Origin: Paenibacillus piri
GTDB taxonomy: Bacteria > Bacillota > Bacilli > Paenibacillales > NBRC-103111
Length of the DNA stretch: 64,000 nucleotides
Reading direction: 5' to 3'
Assembly (NCBI RefSeq): GCF_004354045.1
Contig: NZ_SMRT01000001.1
Location: 1,074,172 to 1,138,171, forward strand
In this document: one piece after another, positions 7,755 to 15,621 of the stretch
Layout: each line of letters opens with the position of its first letter
Numbering within the stretch: position 1 is the first letter of the stretch
Notes under the pieces: model-generated
What the model saw: the letters and a program-made list of their open reading frames with translations, nothing else
The model's database searches: none
Told to the model about the DNA's origin: nothing
Program-made: the position numbers and the translations under genes

Positions 7755-8204
7755 TTGGGAAAAGATCAAATTCGGATTGCTGTTCAGTTTAGAAGATTGG
7801 AGGAAGACTTGTCTCAACTTAAAAAGTGTTTAAAGTCACCTGATTTATCTGATGAGGACCGCACAATCTATGAGAAAAAAATCCAATCAGTTGAAGTTAT
7901 TTTTGAATTCTTGCATCTTGTTCTGGATAAAGCTTCAGCTAGGAAGAAAAAGCTTCTCCTTCTTTGTTTATCAGGTCAAGGGGGTACTACCAATGATGCA
8001 TCTGAGGTTCATTATAATTCTGTTGATACGATGGACAAAGCACGTATACGAATGATGGATCGTCTCCAGAGAACAGTTTTAAATGAAGAAAAGATCGAAG
8101 CTCTTTTGAAAAGTACGACAAATGAGGAAGTTGACGAGATTAGGCAATGGTTCACCATGCATGTTTACCACAATAAGAGATTGATAAGCTACTTGGTAGA
8201 TTAA
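7755..8204 (+). CDS. Hypothetical protein, first gene of the iteron-side operon
   Basis: A 149-residue protein I do not recognise. The frame is open from 7584, but the TTG at 7755 is preferred: GAGAGGGG lies 9 bases upstream, and the product then begins MGKDQIRIAVQFRRLEEDLSQL, a predicted helix. The whole protein looks alpha-helical with a basic patch (DKASARKKKLLLL) and a charged C-terminal half. It is followed after 12 bases by 8217 and opens a four-gene operon (7755-10417) immediately downstream of the iteron-like array, so a role in replication, partition or copy control is plausible, but nothing in the sequence proves it. Confidence 0.6.
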   Translation: MGKDQIRIAVQFRRLEEDLSQLKKCLKSPDLSDEDRTIYEKKIQSVEVIFEFLHLVLDKASARKKKLLLLCLSGQGGTTNDASEVHYNSVDTMDKARIRMMDRLQRTVLNEEKIEALLKSTTNEEVDEIRQWFTMHVYHNKRLISYLVD

Positions 8205-8216
8205 GGGGGTCACGAC

Positions 8217-8957
8217 ATGGCGTATGACAAGAACATATTCGAAAAACTGAATGATGTTTATAGGGATACTAAAGCCCGTTTAACTGGCGATGTATTTCAT
8301 GACCAGATTGAACTCAACATTTCAAAGCTGAAAGGCATTAAAGAAATGACGAGCTTCATTAATAAGTTTAGTTGGATAAAGCGGGAAGAAACGATAGAAC
8401 GGTTTAAGTTTTTCTTGAAATCAAATCTTAATGTGGAGCAAACGGCAGCTAGGTTTGGTATCAATGAAGATACGATCCATTCTTCTATAAAGTACTATTC
8501 CGATAAATTGAAACCAATCATTGAAGCCCCACTTACTTATTTAGAGGAGTCAACCGACTTTGAATCTCTCGAAGCCGCTATGAAGAAGTTTCGTCGGGCA
8601 GTTCAACTTGAAGTCCCAAATGAGTACTTTCTTAATGGTATGACGGAGCTGTTTCCAGAACAGAAGTATGTCCCAAACTGCACCCTAGATGAATGCCGTA
8701 AAGAGTTGGAGGTTTTAGGGTTATTTACGCATATGTATGCAAACCTCATCTTAAAGGGAGGTTGCAATCAAATTAAGCTGGCACATATCCTCTCTATACT
8801 CAACTCCGATAAAGGAAATGATCAAGATTGGGGGGCGCTAAAGCTATTCTTTGATGGAGAATTCAGTATTTCAGATAGCGGAGAACCTGTAAGTATTCAA
8901 GGGCAGGTTGAGCGCATGTTCCAGTGGCTCGACGACCAAAACCCATACAACAATTAA
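8217..8957 (+). CDS. Possible DNA-binding protein, paralogue of the next gene
   Basis: A 246-residue protein. Residues ~78-100 (NLNVEQTAARFGINEDTIHSSIKYY) look like a helix-turn-helix: a helix, a glycine turn and a recognition helix. The C-terminal end (FFDGEFSISDSGEP...GQVERMFQWLDDQN) matches the same place in the next protein (YMDGDFSKSDTGSF...DQVIKMFEWLKAKN), so the two genes are a tandem duplication that has diverged. The ATG has GGGGG 8 bases upstream. Being next to phased repeats, it is a candidate for the protein that binds them; that is inference. Confidence 0.6.
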   Translation: MAYDKNIFEKLNDVYRDTKARLTGDVFHDQIELNISKLKGIKEMTSFINKFSWIKREETIERFKFFLKSNLNVEQTAARFGINEDTIHSSIKYYSDKLKPIIEAPLTYLEESTDFESLEAAMKKFRRAVQLEVPNEYFLNGMTELFPEQKYVPNCTLDECRKELEVLGLFTHMYANLILKGGCNQIKLAHILSILNSDKGNDQDWGALKLFFDGEFSISDSGEPVSIQGQVERMFQWLDDQNPYNN

Positions 8958-8973
8958 ATTGGAGGCGACCGAT

Positions 8974-9729
8974 ATGGCAAACACATACACTACCCTTCGA
9001 GACTCTATTTTTAATCTTAGATTGGAGAGAATGTTTTGTAGGAATACGAGCGAGATGTTGCTGAATCAAGAAAAAACCATTGCTTTAGAAGAGATCTTTC
9101 ATTTTGCCAAAGAGAATATTCTAACTTATTGTCAGTCAACTCTTGTAGAGGAAAGAACCTATTACTTTCTACACGAAGATGATTTCAATTATCAGAAGGT
9201 TGCTACCCGATTCAATATTTCTGTTCAATCGGTCATTTTTAGCATTCATAACTCTTCTAAATCCCTCTTTTCATTGGTCGGTAACCAAATCATGCGTATT
9301 AAAGATGCAGAACATAGTGGAATTGTTCAAGTCGCTTTATCAGAATTTCGTGAGATCACGAAACCGCCGTTAATTCCTTTTTACGGTCGGTTCAAACCCT
9401 CTATGGTTCATGAGGATATAAATTATGATCTTGAACCCCTTGCTTCTCAGGCTGTTGGTTATGCCAGAAAGTATTTTGAAGAGACGGGCGACCAATCCAA
9501 GCTAGAGTATTTGACATCTTTAACGAATAGTAAAAAGCGTGAATCAGATGTTCATGATGCTGTAGCTCGTTATATGGATGGTGACTTTTCTAAGTCAGAT
9601 ACTGGTTCTTTCCTTCATCCTGCCGACCAAGTCATCAAAATGTTTGAGTGGCTTAAAGCTAAAAATAAGAAGGTAAAAACAGGGGGCGTTGCGAGTGCCA
9701 AGAATACACAGACGATCATCATCCCTTGA
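8974..9729 (+). CDS. Possible DNA-binding protein, paralogue of the previous gene
   Basis: A 251-residue paralogue of 8217-8957. ATG 8974 follows TTGGAGG; the frame extends upstream without a better start. It keeps the presumed helix-turn-helix (DFNYQKVATRFNISVQSVIFSIHNSSKSL, residues ~68-96) and the shared C-terminal motif GDFSKSDTG...QVIKMFEWL. The N-terminal 60 residues differ from the paralogue. The tail is basic (KAKNKKVKTGG). Its 3' end overlaps the start of the next gene by about 35 bases, so the two are probably translationally coupled. Family unknown to me. Confidence 0.6.
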   Translation: MANTYTTLRDSIFNLRLERMFCRNTSEMLLNQEKTIALEEIFHFAKENILTYCQSTLVEERTYYFLHEDDFNYQKVATRFNISVQSVIFSIHNSSKSLFSLVGNQIMRIKDAEHSGIVQVALSEFREITKPPLIPFYGRFKPSMVHEDINYDLEPLASQAVGYARKYFEETGDQSKLEYLTSLTNSKKRESDVHDAVARYMDGDFSKSDTGSFLHPADQVIKMFEWLKAKNKKVKTGGVASAKNTQTIIIP

Positions 9730-10417
9730 ACCACATTCTCTAGTTCTGGAGAATGGTCATCTTATAGGGGTATCGGATGCAGATCCCGTTGAATTATTGG
9801 AAATTGCAAAAGCTTCATATACAGAACCGGATTTTGCGCGATTGTCTTATTCTGTTTCCAAAATCCGACTTCGTACTTATGTTGATGAGTTCTTTTCTTC
9901 AATAATTGAAACTTTACCTGTAGAGTCCGACGACTCTACAGGTTCTTCTTCAGAAACAGCTTTAACTAATGAGCAGCCGGTTAGATGCCTGGTAGTTGAT
10001 AATGATGATTTAGGGACAAGGTTAGCAACGATTCAAGAATATAAATTTGTAACAGGAACAGCCCCTTTCGCAGGGGTCGGGGTCTACGTGATTTATTCAA
10101 AAGACAATTTGGGCGATAAATCAAAACAGTTAGCTCTTGAAAAGGTAGCTCAAAACTTAGATTTGTCAACGTATTTGATGGTTGCTATCGTGCAGCCCGA
10201 CCAGAGTTGGCAAATAGCACTTGGGTATTTAAATGTTCATAGTCCTAAGAGTATGTATAAATTTTCAAACGTAAGGTATGCAAGTGTAAGCTTTGCCTTA
10301 TTCGATCCTGTATCACTTATATCTTCGATCATCACTGGAAAGACTCTGAAAGATGTTCAACATGTTTCCCTGCACTCATTAATACCTTTAACTAGAGATT
10401 TGAGCTTTTACAAGTAG
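9695..10417 (+). CDS. Hypothetical protein, last gene of the iteron-side operon
   Basis: A 240-residue protein that I do not recognise. It starts inside the end of the previous gene; GTG 9695 (AGGGGG 8 bases upstream) is preferred to TTG 9689, which is only 2 bases from the ribosome site. The N-terminus is basic (PRIHRRSSS), followed by a mixed alpha/beta domain; a polar linker DDSTGSSSETALTNEQ near residue 85 separates it from a second domain rich in beta strands (FAGVGVYVIYS, YLMVAIVQP, YASVSFALFDP). No signal peptide. Its overlap with the preceding gene makes it part of the same operon, ended by the terminator at 10630. Confidence 0.6.
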   Translation: MPRIHRRSSSLEPHSLVLENGHLIGVSDADPVELLEIAKASYTEPDFARLSYSVSKIRLRTYVDEFFSSIIETLPVESDDSTGSSSETALTNEQPVRCLVVDNDDLGTRLATIQEYKFVTGTAPFAGVGVYVIYSKDNLGDKSKQLALEKVAQNLDLSTYLMVAIVQPDQSWQIALGYLNVHSPKSMYKFSNVRYASVSFALFDPVSLISSIITGKTLKDVQHVSLHSLIPLTRDLSFYK

Positions 10418-10818
10418 TTGAATTATGCTGTTTTACTTGGACTTTGTAACAAATTGTAGACCCAAACATGCGAAACCTTGATCTTGTGGAATTTATGAAG
10501 TTGATTCGATGGTGACGATCAATCGATAATTTTAGCAGTTTTGTTCTTATTGGTGATGATTGAGTAATCGTCTGAAATGTAAACTGATTATTTTAGTCTT
10601 CATTCTGGAAATGAGGTTGGTTAGGCTGAGTGCGATTCCCCACTACACGGGGTAATTGCACTTTTCTATTTCCTGAGGTTGAGATTCTTTCAATTTCAGG
10701 ATAAGCATGGGGATAAATTTTATAGGAATTGTAAGACGTAAAAGTGATTAGCTTCTAGCCATTTCAGTTTCGGGAGGAGGCAATCAAATAAGAAAAATAT
10801 GTGAAGGGATGAGTGAAG
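10418..10818. other. Intergenic region with terminator
   Basis: No gene seen. It holds the terminator at 10630-10672 and, downstream, probably the promoter of the secreted-protein block; I could not fix the promoter elements. GGGAGGAGGCAATC at about 10772-10785 is a good ribosome site, but only a one-codon frame (ATG TGA) follows it. Confidence 0.45.
10630..10672 (+). terminator. Rho-independent terminator
   Basis: GTGCGATTCCCC can pair with GGGGTAATTGCAC (one bulge and one mismatch) around a short loop, followed by TTTTCTATTT. Confidence 0.7.
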
Positions 10819-11391
10819 ATGGATGAAGCACCTGCACCTGTAACGGAGAAACCCAAAGATGAAAAAGAAAAACGGAAACGGAGGATTTTATTCTGGATCG
10901 TAGTAGTAATTATTCTTGCCTTATTGTTCATTGTTCTTAATCGTTCCTCAGACCCGGCGAATCCGGTTGAAGATGCAAAACCGAGACCGGGTGTTGGACA
11001 GGTTATTGATGGTGATCTACCAAATATGACGGATGAACAAATTAAGGATGCACTGAAAAAGAACCAAGATGCATCAATGTTCACCCTTGCGGTAGATTCA
11101 CAATCCACGTATGAGAAAGGTAGCAAAATTCTTAATCTGATGGTAGGAAATTCAGATAAGAATTCCTTAGATTGTTTTTTCGAGATTCTCGACAATGGTG
11201 AAGTAATCTATACATCACCACAAATGAAGCCAAAGCAGTACATTAAAACCGCCGAATTGTCCAGAGAATTGTCGGAAGGTACAAACAAGTTGATTGTACG
11301 ATATTACGTGTCATATCAGGACACTATTATTGGTAATCCTGAAGTGAAGGTCTACGTAGTTACAAAAGATAAGGGATTAAAAAATCTTTGA
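10819..11391 (+). CDS. Membrane-anchored extracytoplasmic protein
   Basis: A 190-residue type II membrane protein: a charged cytoplasmic N-terminus (residues 1-21, EKRKRR), one membrane helix (about 22-41, ILFWIVVVIILALLFIVL), then an outer domain rich in beta strands. The outer domain (FTLAVDSQSTYEKGSKILNLMVGNS...EVIYTSPQMKPKQYIKTAELSREL) matches the domain of the protein at 24328-24834, so the two are paralogues and bracket the large membrane-protein genes. ATG 10819 was chosen over GTG 10813 for its distance from AAGGGA. It ends 20 bases before the next gene and is probably co-transcribed. Likely a structural part of the envelope machine encoded downstream; that is inference. Confidence 0.7.
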   Translation: MDEAPAPVTEKPKDEKEKRKRRILFWIVVVIILALLFIVLNRSSDPANPVEDAKPRPGVGQVIDGDLPNMTDEQIKDALKKNQDASMFTLAVDSQSTYEKGSKILNLMVGNSDKNSLDCFFEILDNGEVIYTSPQMKPKQYIKTAELSRELSEGTNKLIVRYYVSYQDTIIGNPEVKVYVVTKDKGLKNL

Positions 11392-11411
11392 TTAATCGGA
11401 GGAGAAAGTAC

Positions 11412-11996
11412 ATGAAGAAACAAATGAAGAAAATCGCTGTAGGAGTTATGATGTTGTCTATGCTATTTGGTTCAACTGCAGCTTTTGCTGAAAATACGGT
11501 CGATCCCGATAATGGATCGTCAGTCGATGTGGTCGGAACTACCGATTCTACGATAATCATCGTTACTGTGCCGACTGCTTTGTCTTTCGCCATCAACCCT
11601 AACTCTGAGACACCATTCATTTCAGTCCCTGCAACCATCATCAACGGCACTTACGCTCCAGTAGATTTTCAGGTTTTAGGTATTATTTCTGATTCAGGCA
11701 CTTCTACAAAAGTAGTTGAACAAATGTTGCATACTGATAAAGAGTGGCAAGGGTTAGGTAAGTCAGCAACTACCTCCCAAATTGCGCTCGGTATTAAAGA
11801 GGCGTCTAAAGAGACGGTGATTTGGTCACCGGCAGAGGTTCCCAATGTGACTCCTTCTACAGTAGCTGGCACGATCAAACTTGATCCAGACAGCACAAAA
11901 GAAATCTCGGTCAGTGCTAAGCATGGTAACGCATGGAGCAACGCACAAATCTTAAACTTTAAAGCACACATTAGAGTAGAACTGACACAGGAGTAA
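11412..11996 (+). CDS. Secreted pilin-like protein
   Basis: A 194-residue protein with a clear Sec signal peptide (MKKQMKKIAVGVMMLSMLFGSTAAFA, cleavage after AFA at about residue 26). The mature part is one beta-rich domain beginning STIIIVTVPTALSFAINP and ending NFKAHIRVELTQE. The same domain forms the C-terminus of the next protein (STLIIVTVPTSVSFAIKT ... YKMHIRVELAS), so it is a module used twice here. It has no LPXTG motif and no membrane anchor. The fold looks immunoglobulin-like; a surface or fibre subunit is a reasonable guess. ATG 11412 follows CGGAGGAG. Confidence 0.7.
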   Translation: MKKQMKKIAVGVMMLSMLFGSTAAFAENTVDPDNGSSVDVVGTTDSTIIIVTVPTALSFAINPNSETPFISVPATIINGTYAPVDFQVLGIISDSGTSTKVVEQMLHTDKEWQGLGKSATTSQIALGIKEASKETVIWSPAEVPNVTPSTVAGTIKLDPDSTKEISVSAKHGNAWSNAQILNFKAHIRVELTQE

Positions 11997-12089
11997 GAGT
12001 CGCAAAAAGGCGAGTTAAATCGTTCGATTAGGACATTAACTCGTCTTTAATTTGTTTAGCTTATATTTTCTAGGAAGGATGAGGATTAG

Positions 12090-13850
12090 ATGAAGCGATT
12101 CACGAAGTTTTTTGCAATCATGTCTATTTTATGTTCCATGATCTTTACAGCAATGCCAATCAAGTCCTATGCAGCTGCAGTATCCCCTTCAGGTTCGGGA
12201 ACGGCAGCTGACCCTTACATTCTAAAAACTGTAGATAATTTGGAGTGGCTTTCTCAACAAGTAAACGGTGGCAACGGTAATCTTTATGTCGAGTTGGGAA
12301 ATAACATCGATGCAAGTAGTTTAATACTGAATCCAATTGGGTCTATGGCTAATCCCTTTAGAGGGGTATTCGATGGTAAAGGCAATAAGATAAGCAATCT
12401 TCGCGTCAGTAATCCATCAACCAATAATGTCGGGATGTTTGGCTACACAGAAGTAGGTTCCGTAATCCGAAATCTTGGTCTTGAAAGTATTAATGTTACT
12501 GGTGGCAACTCAACAGGCGGTTTAGTTGGGCGGAGTTACAGTTCAATTGAAAATTGCTACACAACAGGAACAGTTAAAGGCAGTGCGAACGCTTTTAATA
12601 TTGGTGGACTTGCAGGAAACAACCATGCAACTATTTCAAATTCTCATTCAAGTGCTAATGTTACCGGGGGTTCGAACTCTTTGAGAATTGGTGGTCTGGT
12701 TGGTCAAAACGCTGGATCGCCTAATCCTTTGGCAACAATAACGAATTCGTATGCAACTGGAAATGTTACTGGTCAATGGATTATCGGTGGTTTGGCTGGT
12801 GAGAATTCATATTTTGGAGAGATTAACAGTTCTACTGCTTCAGGAGGCGTATCAGGTTTAGCAGAGTTCATTGGTAGTTTGGCTGGTCGAAGTGTCAACG
12901 GAGGAATTTATAATTCATCTGCTACGGGGACTATCTCAGGAGGATCTAAAAATATCCCTGGTCTTATCGGTAGTAGTAAGGACTATTTGCAAGATGCAAC
13001 ATATGTGAAAACGGCGTCTGATTTCATTTATACAAATGCTGACGGAACAGCGACCATTGTTGGGTATGCTGGATCGAATACATCAGTAAACATCCCTTCT
13101 GTCTTAGAGGGGTATAATGTGACAGCAATTCAAGATGCATTCGTTAATAACACTCATCTTAATTCGGTAACCGTTGAGGACAAGAGCATTAATTTCACTG
13201 AGAGCGGAGAAGCCGTTACCTCCAACATCACTATTCGGGGGTATCGTTCCTCAACGGCACAAATTTTCGCCACAGATTACTCGCTGAAATTTGAGTCGTT
13301 AGACGGAAGTTCCGAGGGCGGCGGAACAGAAAATGGTGGTAACGGAGATGGTTCTTCTGGTAATACAGATGAATCTCAAAAGATCGATATTACAGGTGAT
13401 GTTTCTTCTACACTCATTATTGTAACCGTACCTACTTCCGTAAGCTTTGCTATCAAAACGAACTCCGAAGTAAATCCTTTTGTTAGTGTCCCGTTTAGCG
13501 TTCAAAACGAATCTAAGGCTCCAGTTGATGTGGAGGTTTTAGGGTTCCAAGCTAATCCAGATACATCTGCAAAAGTAGTAGATGCGAAAAAGTATAGCGA
13601 CACTGACTGGCGCAAGTTGTCAGCGAGCAAGTCGGAGCAGGAGATCGCCCTTGGTCTTAATGTTGATGGGTCGACAATTTGGTCACCTGCTGAAATCGAA
13701 GGGGAGACACCTAACACTGTGGTCGATTCGATTAGAGTTGATCGGTTGGGATCAAAAGAAATCAAGTTAGAAGGTAAACACGGTATGGCGTTCAAGCAAT
13801 CCAAAGTGCTTGGTTATAAGATGCATATTCGTGTTGAACTAGCAAGCTAA
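12090..13850 (+). CDS. Secreted GLUG-repeat surface protein with BspA-like and pilin-like domains
   Basis: A 586-residue secreted protein. Signal peptide at 1-29 (ends KSYAAA). Residues ~85-290 are GLUG repeats of the form IGGLAGNNHATISNS / GGLVGRSYSSIENCYTTG, which build a beta-helix and are common in adhesins. Residues ~300-395 resemble one or two BspA-type leucine-rich repeats (VNIPSVLEGYNVTAIQDAF). A Gly/Asn-rich linker (EGGGTENGGNGDGSSGN) leads to a C-terminal domain homologous to the whole mature protein of 11412-11996. It has a good ribosome site (AGGAAGGATGAGG). It probably works on the cell surface together with its neighbours; an adhesive role is inference. Confidence 0.8.
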   Translation: MKRFTKFFAIMSILCSMIFTAMPIKSYAAAVSPSGSGTAADPYILKTVDNLEWLSQQVNGGNGNLYVELGNNIDASSLILNPIGSMANPFRGVFDGKGNKISNLRVSNPSTNNVGMFGYTEVGSVIRNLGLESINVTGGNSTGGLVGRSYSSIENCYTTGTVKGSANAFNIGGLAGNNHATISNSHSSANVTGGSNSLRIGGLVGQNAGSPNPLATITNSYATGNVTGQWIIGGLAGENSYFGEINSSTASGGVSGLAEFIGSLAGRSVNGGIYNSSATGTISGGSKNIPGLIGSSKDYLQDATYVKTASDFIYTNADGTATIVGYAGSNTSVNIPSVLEGYNVTAIQDAFVNNTHLNSVTVEDKSINFTESGEAVTSNITIRGYRSSTAQIFATDYSLKFESLDGSSEGGGTENGGNGDGSSGNTDESQKIDITGDVSSTLIIVTVPTSVSFAIKTNSEVNPFVSVPFSVQNESKAPVDVEVLGFQANPDTSAKVVDAKKYSDTDWRKLSASKSEQEIALGLNVDGSTIWSPAEIEGETPNTVVDSIRVDRLGSKEIKLEGKHGMAFKQSKVLGYKMHIRVELAS

Positions 13851-14228
13851 TATAGTAGACTTCCGAGCCCCTCTTAATGAGGGGTTTTTCTATGTTTACT
13901 CCAAACTATGAGATGGCCAAAATTTTAGAGTTATTTATTTAATGGATGATAATCTAGTGTTGTCATTAACACTATCTATAATTTTTTGAGCTTAGTTTTA
14001 TGAGTAAGCCAGGTCTTCTCTACTCGTATTATGTTGTTTAATTCAGACTTGCCAGTTCAGTTAGCGATTTCCCTTAGTCAAAGTACGAATTCTGTTTCGG
14101 GGTAATTCGCATTTTTTCTTCTTGAGAAAATTCCACTTTAAGAGAAATTCAGCAATCAAAATCATTACTATACAAGGCGGTTTGATCCAAGTCCTACCGC
14201 CAACTCCCCCGAAAGGATGATATTGAAT
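13851..14228. other. Intergenic region with two hairpins
   Basis: No gene seen. It holds the terminator at 13868-13890 and a weaker CGAATT...AATTCG hairpin followed by CATTTTTT near 14085-14115, resembling the stretch before 10672. Confidence 0.45.
13868..13890 (+). terminator. Rho-independent terminator
   Basis: CCCCTC-TTAAT-GAGGGG followed by TTTTTC, 18 bases after the stop of the GLUG protein. Confidence 0.85.
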
Positions 14229-15056
14229 ATGATTAGAAAGATAATGAAGTCGTTCCCGAAAGCATTCGCTACGTTAACAGCTTTGACCATGATCTTTGCC
14301 GCGGCACCGCCATCTCAGACGTTTGCAGCTCCAGTTGCCCCTTCAGGTTCTGGAACAGTATCAGATCCATATGTTCTTGTCAGTAAGGAACACATAGAGT
14401 GGCTTTCGAACAAAGTAAATAAAGGGGACGTTTCCGTCAATGCTAAACTTGGAAGCGATATTGATGCAGCTGGTTTAAAGCATGACCCCATTGGGACGAG
14501 CGAACACCCGTTTAATGGTTTATTCGATGGCAGGGGTTATAGGATCAGTAATTTGAAGATCGACAAATCTTCAAGCAATAACGTAGGCTTTTTCGGTTAC
14601 ACCGATGAAGACTCGGTTATTAAGAATCTCGGTCTGGAGAATGCTACTGTATTGGGAGCATCCTTTACTGGCGCTTTAGCTGGACGCAGTTACGGTATGA
14701 TTGAAAATTGTTACACGACCGGAATTGTAACTGCTGCTTATAACTCGATTAATGTTGGCGGACTTGCCGGGAATAATCACGGAACTATCGACAATTCTTA
14801 TTCTAAAGCTAATGTCAAAGGAAGCCCAACATCCGATAGAGTTGGAGGTTTGGTCGGTCAGAATGCGGGGACGCCAGATAGGACAGCTGAGATAAGCTAT
14901 TCTTCCGCAGAGGGAGCCGTTTCGGGAAGTGGGAAGGTCGGCGGTTTAGTCGGTGAAAACTGCTCCTTCGGCTCAGTTACTGATTCCACCGCGTCAGGTG
15001 AGGTTTCTGGTCGAGATTTCGTCGGAAAATTGATTGGTCGAATCGTTCCTTGGTAA
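14229..15056 (+). CDS. Secreted GLUG-repeat protein, short paralogue
   Basis: A 275-residue paralogue of the N-terminal half of 12090-13850. The signal peptide ends near residue 34 (PSQTFAAP), and the next stretch (VAPSGSGTVSDPYVL...IEWLSNKVN) lines up with SPSGSGTAADPYIL...LEWLSQQVN. GLUG repeats follow to the C-terminus (VGGLAGNNHGTIDNS, VGGLVGENCSFGSV). The BspA-like and pilin-like domains of the longer paralogue are missing: the protein stops soon after the last GLUG repeat with GKLIGRIVPW. It is a domain-loss paralogue rather than an obvious pseudogene. ATG 14229 is preferred since the upstream ATG at 14217 abuts the ribosome site. Confidence 0.75.
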   Translation: MIRKIMKSFPKAFATLTALTMIFAAAPPSQTFAAPVAPSGSGTVSDPYVLVSKEHIEWLSNKVNKGDVSVNAKLGSDIDAAGLKHDPIGTSEHPFNGLFDGRGYRISNLKIDKSSSNNVGFFGYTDEDSVIKNLGLENATVLGASFTGALAGRSYGMIENCYTTGIVTAAYNSINVGGLAGNNHGTIDNSYSKANVKGSPTSDRVGGLVGQNAGTPDRTAEISYSSAEGAVSGSGKVGGLVGENCSFGSVTDSTASGEVSGRDFVGKLIGRIVPW

Positions 15057-15169
15057 GATTATGATTCAAGTGTTGAAGAGATTTCTGTTTAAGAGATGTT
15101 AGAGCATAAAAAATATTATTAAGTAGCAGGAAATGCTTAATCTACCTGCTATCTTCCCTCTCTCTTTTG

Positions 15170-15204
15170 CCCACGTTGCCATGTGCAGCGTGGGACTTTT
15201 TTTG
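15170..15204 (+). terminator. Rho-independent terminator
   Basis: CCCACG pairs with CGTGGG, followed by ACTTTTTTTG. A second stem, AGCAGG/CCTGCT, lies just upstream (about 15124-15150). No gene is visible in the 295-base spacer. Confidence 0.8.
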
Positions 15205-15351
15205 TCCATTTTTCAATACTTCCCATATTCGTCTTCTTCATCTTGATTTAAAACTCAATTTTAGGATTATTGGTGGCATTGAATTTATACCAAGTGTAGA
15301 CGCCCTATCGAGGGCATATAGAGATAACAATTTCAGGGAGAGTGAAGAATT

Positions 15352-15615
15352 ATGAAATTCGATGAAATGCGCCAAGAGAACTTGATCGATGTTATTTTGC
15401 AGAGCAGGTACATGGGCAATGTAACAATCGATGATCAAACTTATCATGAGTTTATAAGAAACGGGGAGTTATTTCACATTCAATGCAGCCGATATCGTTT
15501 ATTTCTGATCGTAAAGTTGATTCCTTTCCTGTCTCGGGTATCGGATATGTTACAAACTATAAATCTTTGGTCGCAAGCTAAGAAAGAGCATTTTGACATA
15601 AAGAATAGGGGGTAA
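15352..15615 (+). CDS. Small hypothetical protein
   Basis: An 87-residue protein with a ribosome site (GGGAGAGTG) in front of its ATG. A moderately hydrophobic segment (YRLFLIVKLIPFLSRV, about residues 48-63) could be an amphipathic or membrane helix. It ends 6 bases before the start of the giant membrane protein gene, so the two are almost certainly co-transcribed. No family recognised; a small accessory subunit of the membrane complex is possible. Confidence 0.6.
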   Translation: MKFDEMRQENLIDVILQSRYMGNVTIDDQTYHEFIRNGELFHIQCSRYRLFLIVKLIPFLSRVSDMLQTINLWSQAKKEHFDIKNRG

Positions 15616-15621
15616 AGTGCG

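Noticed and set aside
14229..15056. Short GLUG gene as a pseudogene
   Set aside because: Its frame, signal peptide and ribosome site are intact and no remnants of the missing domains follow, so a shortened functional paralogue is more likely.
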